Source of the DNA: an uncultured Dietzia sp.
GTDB taxonomy: Bacteria > Actinomycetota > Actinomycetes > Mycobacteriales > Mycobacteriaceae
Assembly: GCA_946570335.1 (NCBI GenBank)
Contig: CAMNYG010000125.1
Coordinates: forward strand, 1 to 5,205
Reading direction: 5' to 3'
DNA length: 5,205 nucleotides
Position numbers and translations under genes: made by a program. The notes beneath the pieces are model-generated. The model ran no database searches, was not told where the DNA came from, and worked only from the letters and a program-made list of their open reading frames with translations. Below are positions 1 to 5,205 of this stretch, in pieces (position 1 is the first letter of the stretch; each line of letters opens with the position of its first letter).

Positions 1-147
1 CCCACCGTCGAACAGCTCCCGCCCAGCCTCCCGGCCCTCCTGCGCGGCGAGGTCGAGGTCGAGCAGGGTGCGGAGCCGGCTGCGCTCCTTCTCCGCCTCG
101 AAGGGCAGGGGGCGGGGAGTGTGCGCGGTCGGACGCTGGGGAGTCAT
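1..147 (-). CDS. N-terminal fragment of an unrecognised protein
   Basis: This is the first 49 codons of a minus-strand gene that runs off the window at position 1, still in frame. The ATG at 147-145 is preceded by AAGGA at 158-154, six bases away, which supports this start. The visible protein begins MTPQRPTAHTPRPLPFEAEK and continues with an Arg/Leu/Glu-rich, probably helical stretch. There is no signal peptide, twin-arginine motif or membrane segment, so the product is probably cytoplasmic, unlike the two exported enzymes upstream. I do not recognise the family. Only 45 bases separate the start from the hairpin at 193-239, so the gene is either read through from the pectinase genes or has a promoter at or within the hairpin. 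A role in intracellular breakdown of imported pectin fragments would suit the context but nothing in the residues shows it. Confidence 0.6.
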   Translation of the reverse strand, partial: MTPQRPTAHTPRPLPFEAEKERSRLRTLLDLDLAAQEGREAGRELFDGG

Positions 148-192
148 CGAACATCCTTGATCTGTGAAGGGTGAGCACCGTGCAGGAGAGGG

Positions 193-239
193 CCCGGGGC
201 CGGCCGTTCCGCCGGACGGGAGGAACGGCCGGCCCCGGG
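193..239 (-). terminator. Perfect 18-bp GC-rich hairpin after the second pectinase gene
   Basis: The arms are cccggggccggccgttcc (193-210) and its exact reverse complement (222-239), around an 11-base loop. The hairpin begins 11 bases after the stop codon of the PL1 paralogue at 253-251. No run of T follows on the minus strand, so it is not a textbook intrinsic terminator, but strong hairpins without U-tracts are common after actinobacterial genes. It could instead stop 3' exonucleases and protect the upstream message, since another minus-strand gene starts 45 bases further on. Confidence 0.7.
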
Positions 240-250
240 AGCGACGGAGA

Positions 251-1786
251 TCAGGTCCGAGGATCCGAGATCTCGTGACCACCGCCCCGGAACTGCACAT
301 TCTCGAGGAGGATGGTGTCGTCCGCGGAGCGCAGCGCATGAGCGGGACGATCCGCCCCGTCGGCGTCCTCGTAGAGATTCTCGAGGGTCAGGTCGGCGAG
401 GGTGACGCCCGGTGCGAGAACCGTGAGCGTCGCCCAGTCGGAGGCGGGCTTGTCGTAGGTGATGATGACGTCCTCCGGGTCCCCGGTCGCTCCTCGGAGG
501 ACCAGGTCTCGGGCTCCAGGCCAGATCGAGACCGTCTCGCGATATGTGCCTGGATGGACGATCACCTCCACCGGGTGCGGCGATCGGGCGGCGGCGCCCA
601 CCGCCGCGTGCACGGAGAGCATGTCGCCGCTCCCGTCCTGTGCGACGTGAAGGCGTCGGGGAGCCTTCTCACCCACGCCTTGCGGGCCCGCATACCGTCG
701 CAGCAGGGTGCGCACCTCGTCGACGGGATCGAGCGCGTAGCGGTAATGCTCCGCAGGGTCGTCGTCGATGCCCGTGTCCTCCCAGCTGCCCCAGGAGCCG
801 TCCCGGAGGTTCCCGTTCTGTGCGACGCGGGACAGCGGATCGCTCGCACCGATCGGATTGCGCACGGCATCGAACACACTGTGCTCGATGAGGACCTGCG
901 ATGCCCCGCGGGACGCCATGCCGTAGGAGCTCGATCCTCCGAGCCAGCAGTTGTACACATGGCACAGGGCGACGTTGTCGATGCTGCCATTGCGCTGATG
1001 GGTGTTGGAGAAGCGGACGTGATGGATCGTCAGCGTGGTGAGGACGTTGTCCGTCCAGCCGACGCCGAGGGTCTTGTTGTGGTCCCGGAGGTGGCACCAG
1101 GAGACCGTCACGTGCGTGGAGTCCTTGCGGATGTCGATCTGTCCGTCGCCTAGCCGCGCGAACTCGCAGTGGTCGATCCAGACGTGGTCCGAGGTGTCGA
1201 CGCGGATGCCGTCGTTGTCGTTGTCGTCGTTCTTCCCATCCCAGTCCCCGGCGACGTAGGAGTCGCGGAAGGTGAGGTTGCGGATCACGACGTCGGCGAC
1301 CTGGTCGAGATGGAAACCGCCTCCCACGATCTCGGCCCCCGTCCCGACCCCGAGCACGCTGGTGCGGGAGGGGATGTCGGTCATCGACCCGAAGGGCAGG
1401 GTGATCGTGCCCTTGACGAGGATGATCCGTGGGGCCTCGGCGGCGAGCGCCATGGTGAGCTCCTCGGCCGTGCGGACGACATGCACCGTCCCGCCGAGTC
1501 CTCCGCGGGCGCCGTGTGGCTGCGACGGTGTGGGGACCGAGGCGAATCCGGTCGGCTCCGCGGACCAGACGGCTCCCCCGGCGACCGCCGTTCCCCGCGG
1601 GACACGCATCCGGCGGAGGAGGCCGACCGGGTCATCGATCCGCGACGTCGTGGAGCCTCTCGGGGCGGCGACGGCGGCTGGCGCAGTGGCGAGGGCGGTT
1701 CCCGCCGCAGTCCCGATCGCTGCACCGAGGGCTGGTAGGCGGCGCCTGCTGATGGTTCTGTGCGAAGCATCCCTGTGCTGTCTCAT
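251..1786 (-). CDS. Tat-exported PL1 pectate lyase-like protein with a truncated, active-site-less CE8 domain
   Basis: A 511-residue exported protein. Residues 1-42 form a Tat signal: SRRRLPAL at 13-20, an Ala-rich hydrophobic stretch, and an AVAAP-type cleavage region near 38-42. Residues about 58-365 are a PL1 right-handed beta-helix. Visible family landmarks are WIDH at 203-206, DGQIDI at 214-219, TVSW at 227-230, Lys238 in DHNKT, HH at 255-256 and Arg265 in QRN, the likely catalytic Arg. Residue 270, five after it, is Asp where canonical enzymes have Arg. Residues about 377-500 match the first half of CE8 (VAQDGSGD, HPGTYRE, HALR), but the protein ends at residue 511, before the motifs that supply the two catalytic Asp and the Arg. 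Esterase activity is therefore not expected; lyase activity is plausible but unproven. The start is the second of two tandem ATGs: AGGAG at 1796-1792 is five bases from it and two from the first (1789). It lies 11 bases after the upstream stop, so the two genes are probably co-transcribed and translationally coupled. Confidence 0.85.
   Translation of the reverse strand: MRQHRDASHRTISRRRLPALGAAIGTAAGTALATAPAAVAAPRGSTTSRIDDPVGLLRRMRVPRGTAVAGGAVWSAEPTGFASVPTPSQPHGARGGLGGTVHVVRTAEELTMALAAEAPRIILVKGTITLPFGSMTDIPSRTSVLGVGTGAEIVGGGFHLDQVADVVIRNLTFRDSYVAGDWDGKNDDNDNDGIRVDTSDHVWIDHCEFARLGDGQIDIRKDSTHVTVSWCHLRDHNKTLGVGWTDNVLTTLTIHHVRFSNTHQRNGSIDNVALCHVYNCWLGGSSSYGMASRGASQVLIEHSVFDAVRNPIGASDPLSRVAQNGNLRDGSWGSWEDTGIDDDPAEHYRYALDPVDEVRTLLRRYAGPQGVGEKAPRRLHVAQDGSGDMLSVHAAVGAAARSPHPVEVIVHPGTYRETVSIWPGARDLVLRGATGDPEDVIITYDKPASDWATLTVLAPGVTLADLTLENLYEDADGADRPAHALRSADDTILLENVQFRGGGHEISDPRT
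1152..1324. repeat. 173-bp direct repeat, copy in the downstream paralogue
   Basis: This tract is identical base for base to 3251-3423, at an offset of 2099. It encodes residues 155-212 of the downstream protein, from the GGGFHL segment through the acidic loop and WIDHCEF. It includes the GAC/AAC codon run seen on the plus strand as gtcgttgtcgttgtcgtcgt from 1211. Outside it the two genes differ at about 20 of the next 70 bases on the low-coordinate side and about 10 of the next 46 on the other, so the boundaries are abrupt. Confidence 0.97.
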
Positions 1787-1789
1787 CAT

Positions 1790-1797
1790 GTCTCCTC
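1790..1797 (-). promoter_or_regulatory. Ribosome binding site that decides the start of the second pectinase gene
   Basis: On the minus strand GAGAGGAGAC follows the upstream stop and precedes ATGATG. AGGAG (1796-1792) is five bases from the ATG at 1786 and only two from the ATG at 1789, favouring 1786. The site lies wholly in the short gap between the two genes, so ribosomes finishing the upstream gene would be positioned to restart here. Confidence 0.65.
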
Positions 1798-3843
1798 TCA
1801 AGTCCACGGGGCCCAGTCGTCGGTGCCGCGCAGATACGTGTCGCGGGTGTGCAGAGCCGCCTCCCGTGCGGTCAGTTGCGGGCGACCAGCGGAGTCGCTG
1901 CCCGCCGGGAGCGCGCCGGGCCCGGTGTTGCCGTGCTCGCGGAGGAAGTCCTCCTGCCAGGGCCAGCCACCCATGTCGGACCATGCGGGGGTTCGGATGT
2001 GCACCCCCAGGTGCGAGTCCCGGACGACCACCGAGGGCTCGACGTCGGGGTCGCTGCTGGGGTGCCAGGGGCGCCCCAGGTACACCGATGATTCAGCCGC
2101 GCTCGAGGTGAAGGTGCATCCGGTGAACAAGAACCCGTAGGTGCCGGCGGCGGTGCTCGGAGCGCAGACATAGCCGTTGTTGTCGGGCTGCCCGCGGTCG
2201 TACGAACGGATCTCGCAGTTCTCGAGCACGGCGGTGGCACGTCCGTAGAGGAAGTCGACGTCTCCTTCGACGAAGGAGTCGTGCAGGTACACCCGGGCGG
2301 TCTGCCCCTTGGCCGGGGTCTCGGCCAGGAAGGTGTCCTGATTGCCAAGCAGCCGCACCCCGCTCAGCTCGAGCCTGTCCCCGGTGGTGCGCAGCGCCTG
2401 CGCCTGGCTACCTCCCTGAGCGGCCTCGTCATAGCCGTTCTCGACGGTGATGTCTCGGATCGTCACATCGTCCGCCAGGATCGCGAGGGTGGCGGCGCCG
2501 GTGCCGCCGAACTCCCCGCCGTAGAACTTCTCGGTGCCTGCGGCGAGGTCATAGGTGAGCAGCACGTCCGTGGCCTCTCCCGATTCGCCGCGGATCAGGA
2601 GGCCGGCCGGCATTCCGGGCCAGATCCGCACGATCTCCCGATAGGTCCCGGGGGCGACGGAGATCTCCAACGGGTGCGGTGAGCGCCATGCGGCGCCGAC
2701 CGCAGCACCGATCGAGGCGAAGTCACCCGTTCCGTCCAGGGCGACCCGCACCCGCCTGCCGACGTGCTCCTTCCGGGCGTGCGGTCCGGCATGCCGCTCG
2801 AGCACCGTCGCGAGCCTGTCGAGCGGCTCGACGGCGTAGTCGTAGTGATCCGACGGCTCGAACGTGGGGCCCGTGTGGTCCTTCCGCCCGCGGATGTCCG
2901 TAAAGCGGTTCCCGCGGGAGTCGACACGGGATGCCTCGTCCTTGACCACGATCGCGTCCTCGCCGTGCTCGTAGATACACGACTCGATCACCAGCTGCGA
3001 CGCACCGCGCGACATCGTGCCGTAATGGGCCTGCCCCTGGAACAGGCAGCTGTAGACGTGGCCTGCAGCGACGTTGTCGATGCTCGCGTTGCGCTGGTAG
3101 GTGTTCGAGGACCAGTTGTGATGCAGGGTGATCGTGGTGACGACGTTGTCCGTCCAGCCCACGCCGACCGTCTTGTTGTGATCGCGGAACACGCACCAGG
3201 AGACGGTGACTGCGGTGGAGTCCTTCCTCACGTCGACCAGGCCGTCGCCGAGCCGCGCGAACTCGCAGTGGTCGATCCAGACGTGGTCCGAGGTGTCGAC
3301 GCGGATGCCGTCGTTGTCGTTGTCGTCGTTCTTCCCATCCCAGTCCCCGGCGACGTAGGAGTCGCGGAAGGTGAGGTTGCGGATCACGACGTCGGCGACC
3401 TGGTCGAGATGGAAACCGCCTCCGACGATCTCTGCGCCGCGCCCCACCCCGAGGATGCTGGTGTGGGAGGACACCGCGAGGTTCGCCCCGAAGGGCTCCA
3501 CGACGAGAGTGCCCTCGACGAGCACCGTCGCAGGGCCCTCGATCTGGATCGCACGGGCGAGCTGCTCGGAATCGCGCACCACATGCACGGAGCCTCCGTA
3601 CCCGCCGACGGTCCCGTGAGGCAGCTCAGGAGTGGGGAGCCCTGCGAAGCCCGTGGCGGTGGCTGACCAGATCGGCCCATCGGCCGTTCGCAGGCCGCGA
3701 GGCACCCGCATGCTTCTCAGCGGGTCGAGTTCACCCCCTCCGGGCTCGGCGGCGGCGGGGAGCGTGGTGGCCGACGCCGCGAGAGCGGCGACCGAGATTC
3801 CTCCGAAGGCGGCGGTGAACTGTCGGCGGGAGATGGTCGGCAT
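1798..3843 (-). CDS. Secreted bifunctional pectinase: PL1 pectate lyase fused to CE8 pectin methylesterase
   Basis: A 681-residue exported fusion. Residues 1-33 are a Tat signal (SRRQFTAAF at 5-13, hydrophobic core, AAA near 30-32). Residues about 44-352 are a PL1 beta-helix: WIDH at 189-192, DGLVDV at 200-205, TVSW at 213-216, Lys224 in DHNKT, HHN at 241-243, and Arg251, which aligns with the catalytic Arg of pectate lyases. Asp256 replaces the second conserved Arg. Residues about 364-680 are a complete CE8 domain: VALDGTGDF at 367-375, APGTYRE at 397-403, GNQDT at 500-504 (Gln502 and general-acid Asp503), DFLYG at 530-534 (nucleophile Asp530), and LGRPW at 589-593 (Arg591), followed by the usual WSDMGGW and YLRGTDDWAPW tail. 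The predicted roles are removal of methyl esters from polygalacturonate and beta-elimination of the chain outside the cell. GAGGA at 3853-3849, five bases from the ATG, and the Tat signal at its N-terminus fix the start; an upstream in-frame ATG at 3933 lacks both. No cell-wall anchor or binding module is visible. Confidence 0.92.
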   Translation of the reverse strand: MPTISRRQFTAAFGGISVAALAASATTLPAAAEPGGGELDPLRSMRVPRGLRTADGPIWSATATGFAGLPTPELPHGTVGGYGGSVHVVRDSEQLARAIQIEGPATVLVEGTLVVEPFGANLAVSSHTSILGVGRGAEIVGGGFHLDQVADVVIRNLTFRDSYVAGDWDGKNDDNDNDGIRVDTSDHVWIDHCEFARLGDGLVDVRKDSTAVTVSWCVFRDHNKTVGVGWTDNVVTTITLHHNWSSNTYQRNASIDNVAAGHVYSCLFQGQAHYGTMSRGASQLVIESCIYEHGEDAIVVKDEASRVDSRGNRFTDIRGRKDHTGPTFEPSDHYDYAVEPLDRLATVLERHAGPHARKEHVGRRVRVALDGTGDFASIGAAVGAAWRSPHPLEISVAPGTYREIVRIWPGMPAGLLIRGESGEATDVLLTYDLAAGTEKFYGGEFGGTGAATLAILADDVTIRDITVENGYDEAAQGGSQAQALRTTGDRLELSGVRLLGNQDTFLAETPAKGQTARVYLHDSFVEGDVDFLYGRATAVLENCEIRSYDRGQPDNNGYVCAPSTAAGTYGFLFTGCTFTSSAAESSVYLGRPWHPSSDPDVEPSVVVRDSHLGVHIRTPAWSDMGGWPWQEDFLREHGNTGPGALPAGSDSAGRPQLTAREAALHTRDTYLRGTDDWAPWT
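3251..3423. repeat. 173-bp direct repeat, copy in the PL1-CE8 fusion gene
   Basis: This is the partner of 1152-1324, in the same orientation and reading frame, encoding residues 141-198 of the fusion protein. Identity extends to every silent position although the surrounding homologous sequence is only about 70-80% identical. This is what recent gene conversion between tandem paralogues leaves behind. The pair is also a substrate for deletion by recombination, which would leave one hybrid gene. Confidence 0.97.
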
Positions 3844-4070
3844 GATCTTCCTCGATCTCTGCTTCGGTGAGCACTGCAGGTTCGGACTGAATGGTGCGGG
3901 ACAGCAGGCGGCGCAAGCAGTCCGTGGACTCACGTCGCCGGTCTCAGGGGGCAGGGAATGGAAGGAGGGAGGCTCCCCGTCTCGAGAGTCCCTGTGCGCA
4001 GGGAGGACTCAGGCCGGATCACCCTGGATGTACAGGGGTTTCAGGCAGGGCGGAGACAGCACGGCCAGCG
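3844..4070 (-). promoter_or_regulatory. Intergenic region between transporter and pectinases, probable control region
   Basis: These 227 bases separate the permease stop from the start of the fusion gene and contain no supported gene. This is the only gap long enough for a dedicated promoter of the two pectinase genes. No convincing -35/-10 pair is visible; the best spaced is TTGCGC (3916-3911) and CATTCA (3893-3888), 17 bases apart, but the -10 is poor. The word GGACT or its complement AGTCC occurs five times: 3884-3888, 3919-3923, 3926-3930, 3987-3991 and 4005-4009. Two of these form AGTCCGTGGACT at 3919-3930. A short inverted repeat, CCCTG-GATGTA-CAGGG, lies at 4022-4037. Regulation by a pectin-responsive repressor or activator is an inference. 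Confidence 0.45.
3986..4010 (-). terminator. Imperfect hairpin downstream of the permease gene
   Basis: On the plus strand, GAGTCCCTG (3986-3994), a TGCG loop, CAG (3999-4001), a three-base bulge and GGACTC (4005-4010) form a bulged nine-pair stem. It lies about 60 bases after the permease stop and about 140 before the next start. There is no U-tract. It may attenuate or terminate transporter transcription, or process the message between transporter and enzymes. It could equally be an operator, because its outer arms contain the recurrent GGACT/AGTCC word. Confidence 0.3.
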
Positions 4071-5027
4071 TCATCCCTTGACGGAGCCGATCATGGCGCC
4101 CTTGACGAAGTAGCGCTGCACGAAGGGATACACCGCGAGCATCGGCAGCGTGGCCACGGCGATCACCGCCATCTTCACGGACTGCGCCGGGGGCACCACG
4201 TCGACGACGGTCGCATCGGCATTCATGCCGCTGGAGACGATCACGATTTGGCGCAGCAGCACCTGGATCGGCCACAGCGAGGAATCGTTGATGTAGAGCA
4301 CGGCGTGCATGTAGGTGTTCCAGTAGGTCACCGCGTAGAAGAGTCCGATGGTCGCGATCGACGCCATCGACAGCGGCAGCACCACTCGCAGGAACACGCC
4401 GATCTCGGAGCATCCGTCGATGCGTGCAGCCTCCTCGAGGGAGTCGGGGATGCCCTGGAAGAAGTTCCGCATGATCACCAGGTTGAAGGCGTTAACCGTC
4501 ACCGGCAGGATCAGCGACCACAGCGAGTCCAGCAGCCCCAGCTTCGAGACCACGATGAAGGTGGGGATCATCCCGCCGCTGAACAGCATGGTGAAGATGA
4601 CCAGGAAGTTGATCGTGCGGCGACCCAGCAGGTACGGCTTCGCCAGCGCGTAGGCCATCATCGCCGTCACCACGAGGCTGAGGAACGTGCCCGCCACGGT
4701 CACGAAGACCGATACGCCCATCGCCCGGAAGATCGTGGGGGTGGAGAGGATGTACTGCCACGCAGCGACCGTCCACTCCTTCGGGATGAGCACGAAGTTG
4801 CTGGTCGCGAGCTCACCGGGGGTCGCGAAGGAGCTGCCGATCACGTGCACGAAGGGGATCAGGCACATGAGCGCGAATCCGGTCAGCACCACGATGTTGA
4901 CCCCGTTGAAGATCTTCTCGCCGGGGGTGCGGCGGCGCAGCCTCGGCTTTCGAACCACGAGCTTCGCCTGTTCGACCTGGTCCGGCGTCGCGGACGGGCT
5001 CGGGATGGGGGTGGGGGTGACGGTCAT
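4071..5027 (-). CDS. CUT1 carbohydrate ABC transporter permease, LplC/YtcP-like
   Basis: A 318-residue inner-membrane subunit of a sugar importer. About six hydrophobic segments are visible, near residues 43-62, 104-126, 139-160, 169-188, 219-237 and 284-304. The EAA loop that docks the ATPase is at 198-219 (EEAARIDG and onward to VVLPL). The C-terminus, QRYFVKGAMIGSVKG, is characteristic of the LplC/YtcP branch of CUT1 permeases. The first 40 residues are a Pro/Thr-rich then Arg/Lys-rich cytoplasmic extension. The start at 5027 has GAGGGGAG at 5041-5034, six bases away, and overlaps the upstream stop as ATGA, so the genes are translationally coupled. The partner permease and solute-binding protein are not in the window and should lie upstream; CUT1 systems often share an unlinked ATPase. 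Oligogalacturonide import is inferred from the adjacent pectinases; the permease sequence alone does not give the substrate. Confidence 0.9.
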   Translation of the reverse strand: MTVTPTPIPSPSATPDQVEQAKLVVRKPRLRRRTPGEKIFNGVNIVVLTGFALMCLIPFVHVIGSSFATPGELATSNFVLIPKEWTVAAWQYILSTPTIFRAMGVSVFVTVAGTFLSLVVTAMMAYALAKPYLLGRRTINFLVIFTMLFSGGMIPTFIVVSKLGLLDSLWSLILPVTVNAFNLVIMRNFFQGIPDSLEEAARIDGCSEIGVFLRVVLPLSMASIATIGLFYAVTYWNTYMHAVLYINDSSLWPIQVLLRQIVIVSSGMNADATVVDVVPPAQSVKMAVIAVATLPMLAVYPFVQRYFVKGAMIGSVKG

Positions 5028-5205
5028 CGGGGGCTCCCCTCGGGCAGGGGCCGCAGCACGAACAGCGCTGCGGCGGCGAAGAACAGGAAGGCGACGGGGT
5101 AGAGGATCAGCTGGCTGCCCAGCAGGCACACGGCACCGGCGGCGAGGAACCAGCAGCCGGGGGCGCGGCGGGAGGGGCGAGCGCGGGTGTGGGCGATGCC
5201 GGCCA
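5024..5205 (-). CDS. C-terminal fragment of a small integral membrane protein
   Basis: The last 59 codons of a minus-strand gene that enters from beyond the window end. The fragment has a basic stretch (HTRARPSRRAP) followed by about 33 hydrophobic residues (from CWFLAAGAVCLLGSQ to FFAAAALFVL), probably one or two membrane helices, and a short polar tail ending PLPEGSPR. Its TGA (5026-5024) overlaps the permease ATG as ATGA, typical of a tightly coupled operon. The reading frame keeps actinobacterial GC-rich third positions throughout. The family cannot be named from this piece. A DUF624/YesL-type membrane protein, which often accompanies LplB/LplC-type permeases, is one possibility; I see no diagnostic motif for it. 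A full permease is less likely because the fragment lacks the usual permease C-terminus. Confidence 0.55.
   Translation of the reverse strand, partial: AGIAHTRARPSRRAPGCWFLAAGAVCLLGSQLILYPVAFLFFAAAALFVLRPLPEGSPR

Noticed and set aside
164..1153. Long plus-strand open frame opposite the PL1 paralogue (also 2764-3666 and 3891-5102)
   Set aside because: These are antisense to genes with clear family motifs, give low-complexity Arg/His/Asp/Val-rich proteins, and have no credible ribosome binding site. They arise because stop codons are rare in GC-rich antisense frames.
251..1786. The PL1 paralogue as a pseudogene
   Set aside because: Only the esterase half is incomplete. The reading frame, Tat signal, ribosome binding site and most lyase motifs are intact and the 3' end is clean, so a functional shortened protein is more likely.
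1787..1984. N-terminal extension of the PL1 paralogue to an ATG at 1984
   Set aside because: It would overlap the end of the fusion gene by 187 bases and bury the Tat signal inside the protein. The ATG at 1786 has a good ribosome binding site and puts the signal at the N-terminus.
1152..3423. The identical 173-bp tracts as a mobile element or CRISPR repeats
   Set aside because: They lie in frame within homologous coding sequence, with no terminal inverted repeats, target duplications or regular short spacing.
3888..3916. TTGCGC and CATTCA as a promoter for the pectinase genes
   Set aside because: The 17-base spacing is right, but CATTCA matches only two of six consensus -10 positions. I mention it in the intergenic entry without calling a promoter.
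3844..3933. N-terminal extension of the fusion gene to 3933
   Set aside because: The extension (MSPRTACAACCPAP onward) looks non-coding and would place the twin-arginine motif about 36 residues in. The ATG at 3843 has GAGGA five bases upstream.
5028..5129. N-terminal extension of the permease to 5129
   Set aside because: It would overlap the coding end of the upstream membrane protein in another frame and lacks a ribosome binding site. The ATGA junction and GAGGGGAG support 5027.

Overview
The window is GC-rich DNA with the codon bias of a high-GC actinobacterium. Micrococcales is likely and a Brachybacterium-like genus is a guess; nothing in 5.2 kb fixes the genus. All supported genes lie on the minus strand, so transcription runs from high to low coordinates. 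The long plus-strand open frames are antisense shadows of GC-rich genes.

Layout in order of transcription: (1) 5205-5024, the C-terminal end of a small membrane protein, whose stop overlaps the next start as ATGA. (2) 5027-4071, a complete inner-membrane permease of a CUT1 carbohydrate ABC transporter (LplC/YtcP type). (3) 4070-3844, a 227-bp gap with several inverted repeats and a recurring GGACT/AGTCC word. (4) 3843-1798, a Tat-exported two-domain pectinase: an N-terminal polysaccharide lyase family 1 (PL1, pectate lyase-like) domain fused to a complete carbohydrate esterase family 8 (CE8, pectin methylesterase) domain. (5) 1786-251, a tandem paralogue with its own Tat signal and PL1 domain, whose CE8 domain stops just before the catalytic motifs. 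(6) 239-193, a perfect 18-bp hairpin. (7) 147-1, the first 49 residues of an unrecognised gene.

The inferred system is pectin use. The secreted fusion enzyme would remove methyl esters from homogalacturonan and cleave the product by beta-elimination, with the paralogue as a second lyase-like protein. The transporter would import the resulting oligogalacturonides. The substrate is inferred from the neighbours.

The most unusual points are a 173-bp perfectly identical tract shared by the two otherwise diverged paralogues (a gene-conversion signature), the precise loss of the esterase active site in the second copy, and an Asp where canonical PL1 enzymes have a second active-site Arg in both copies.
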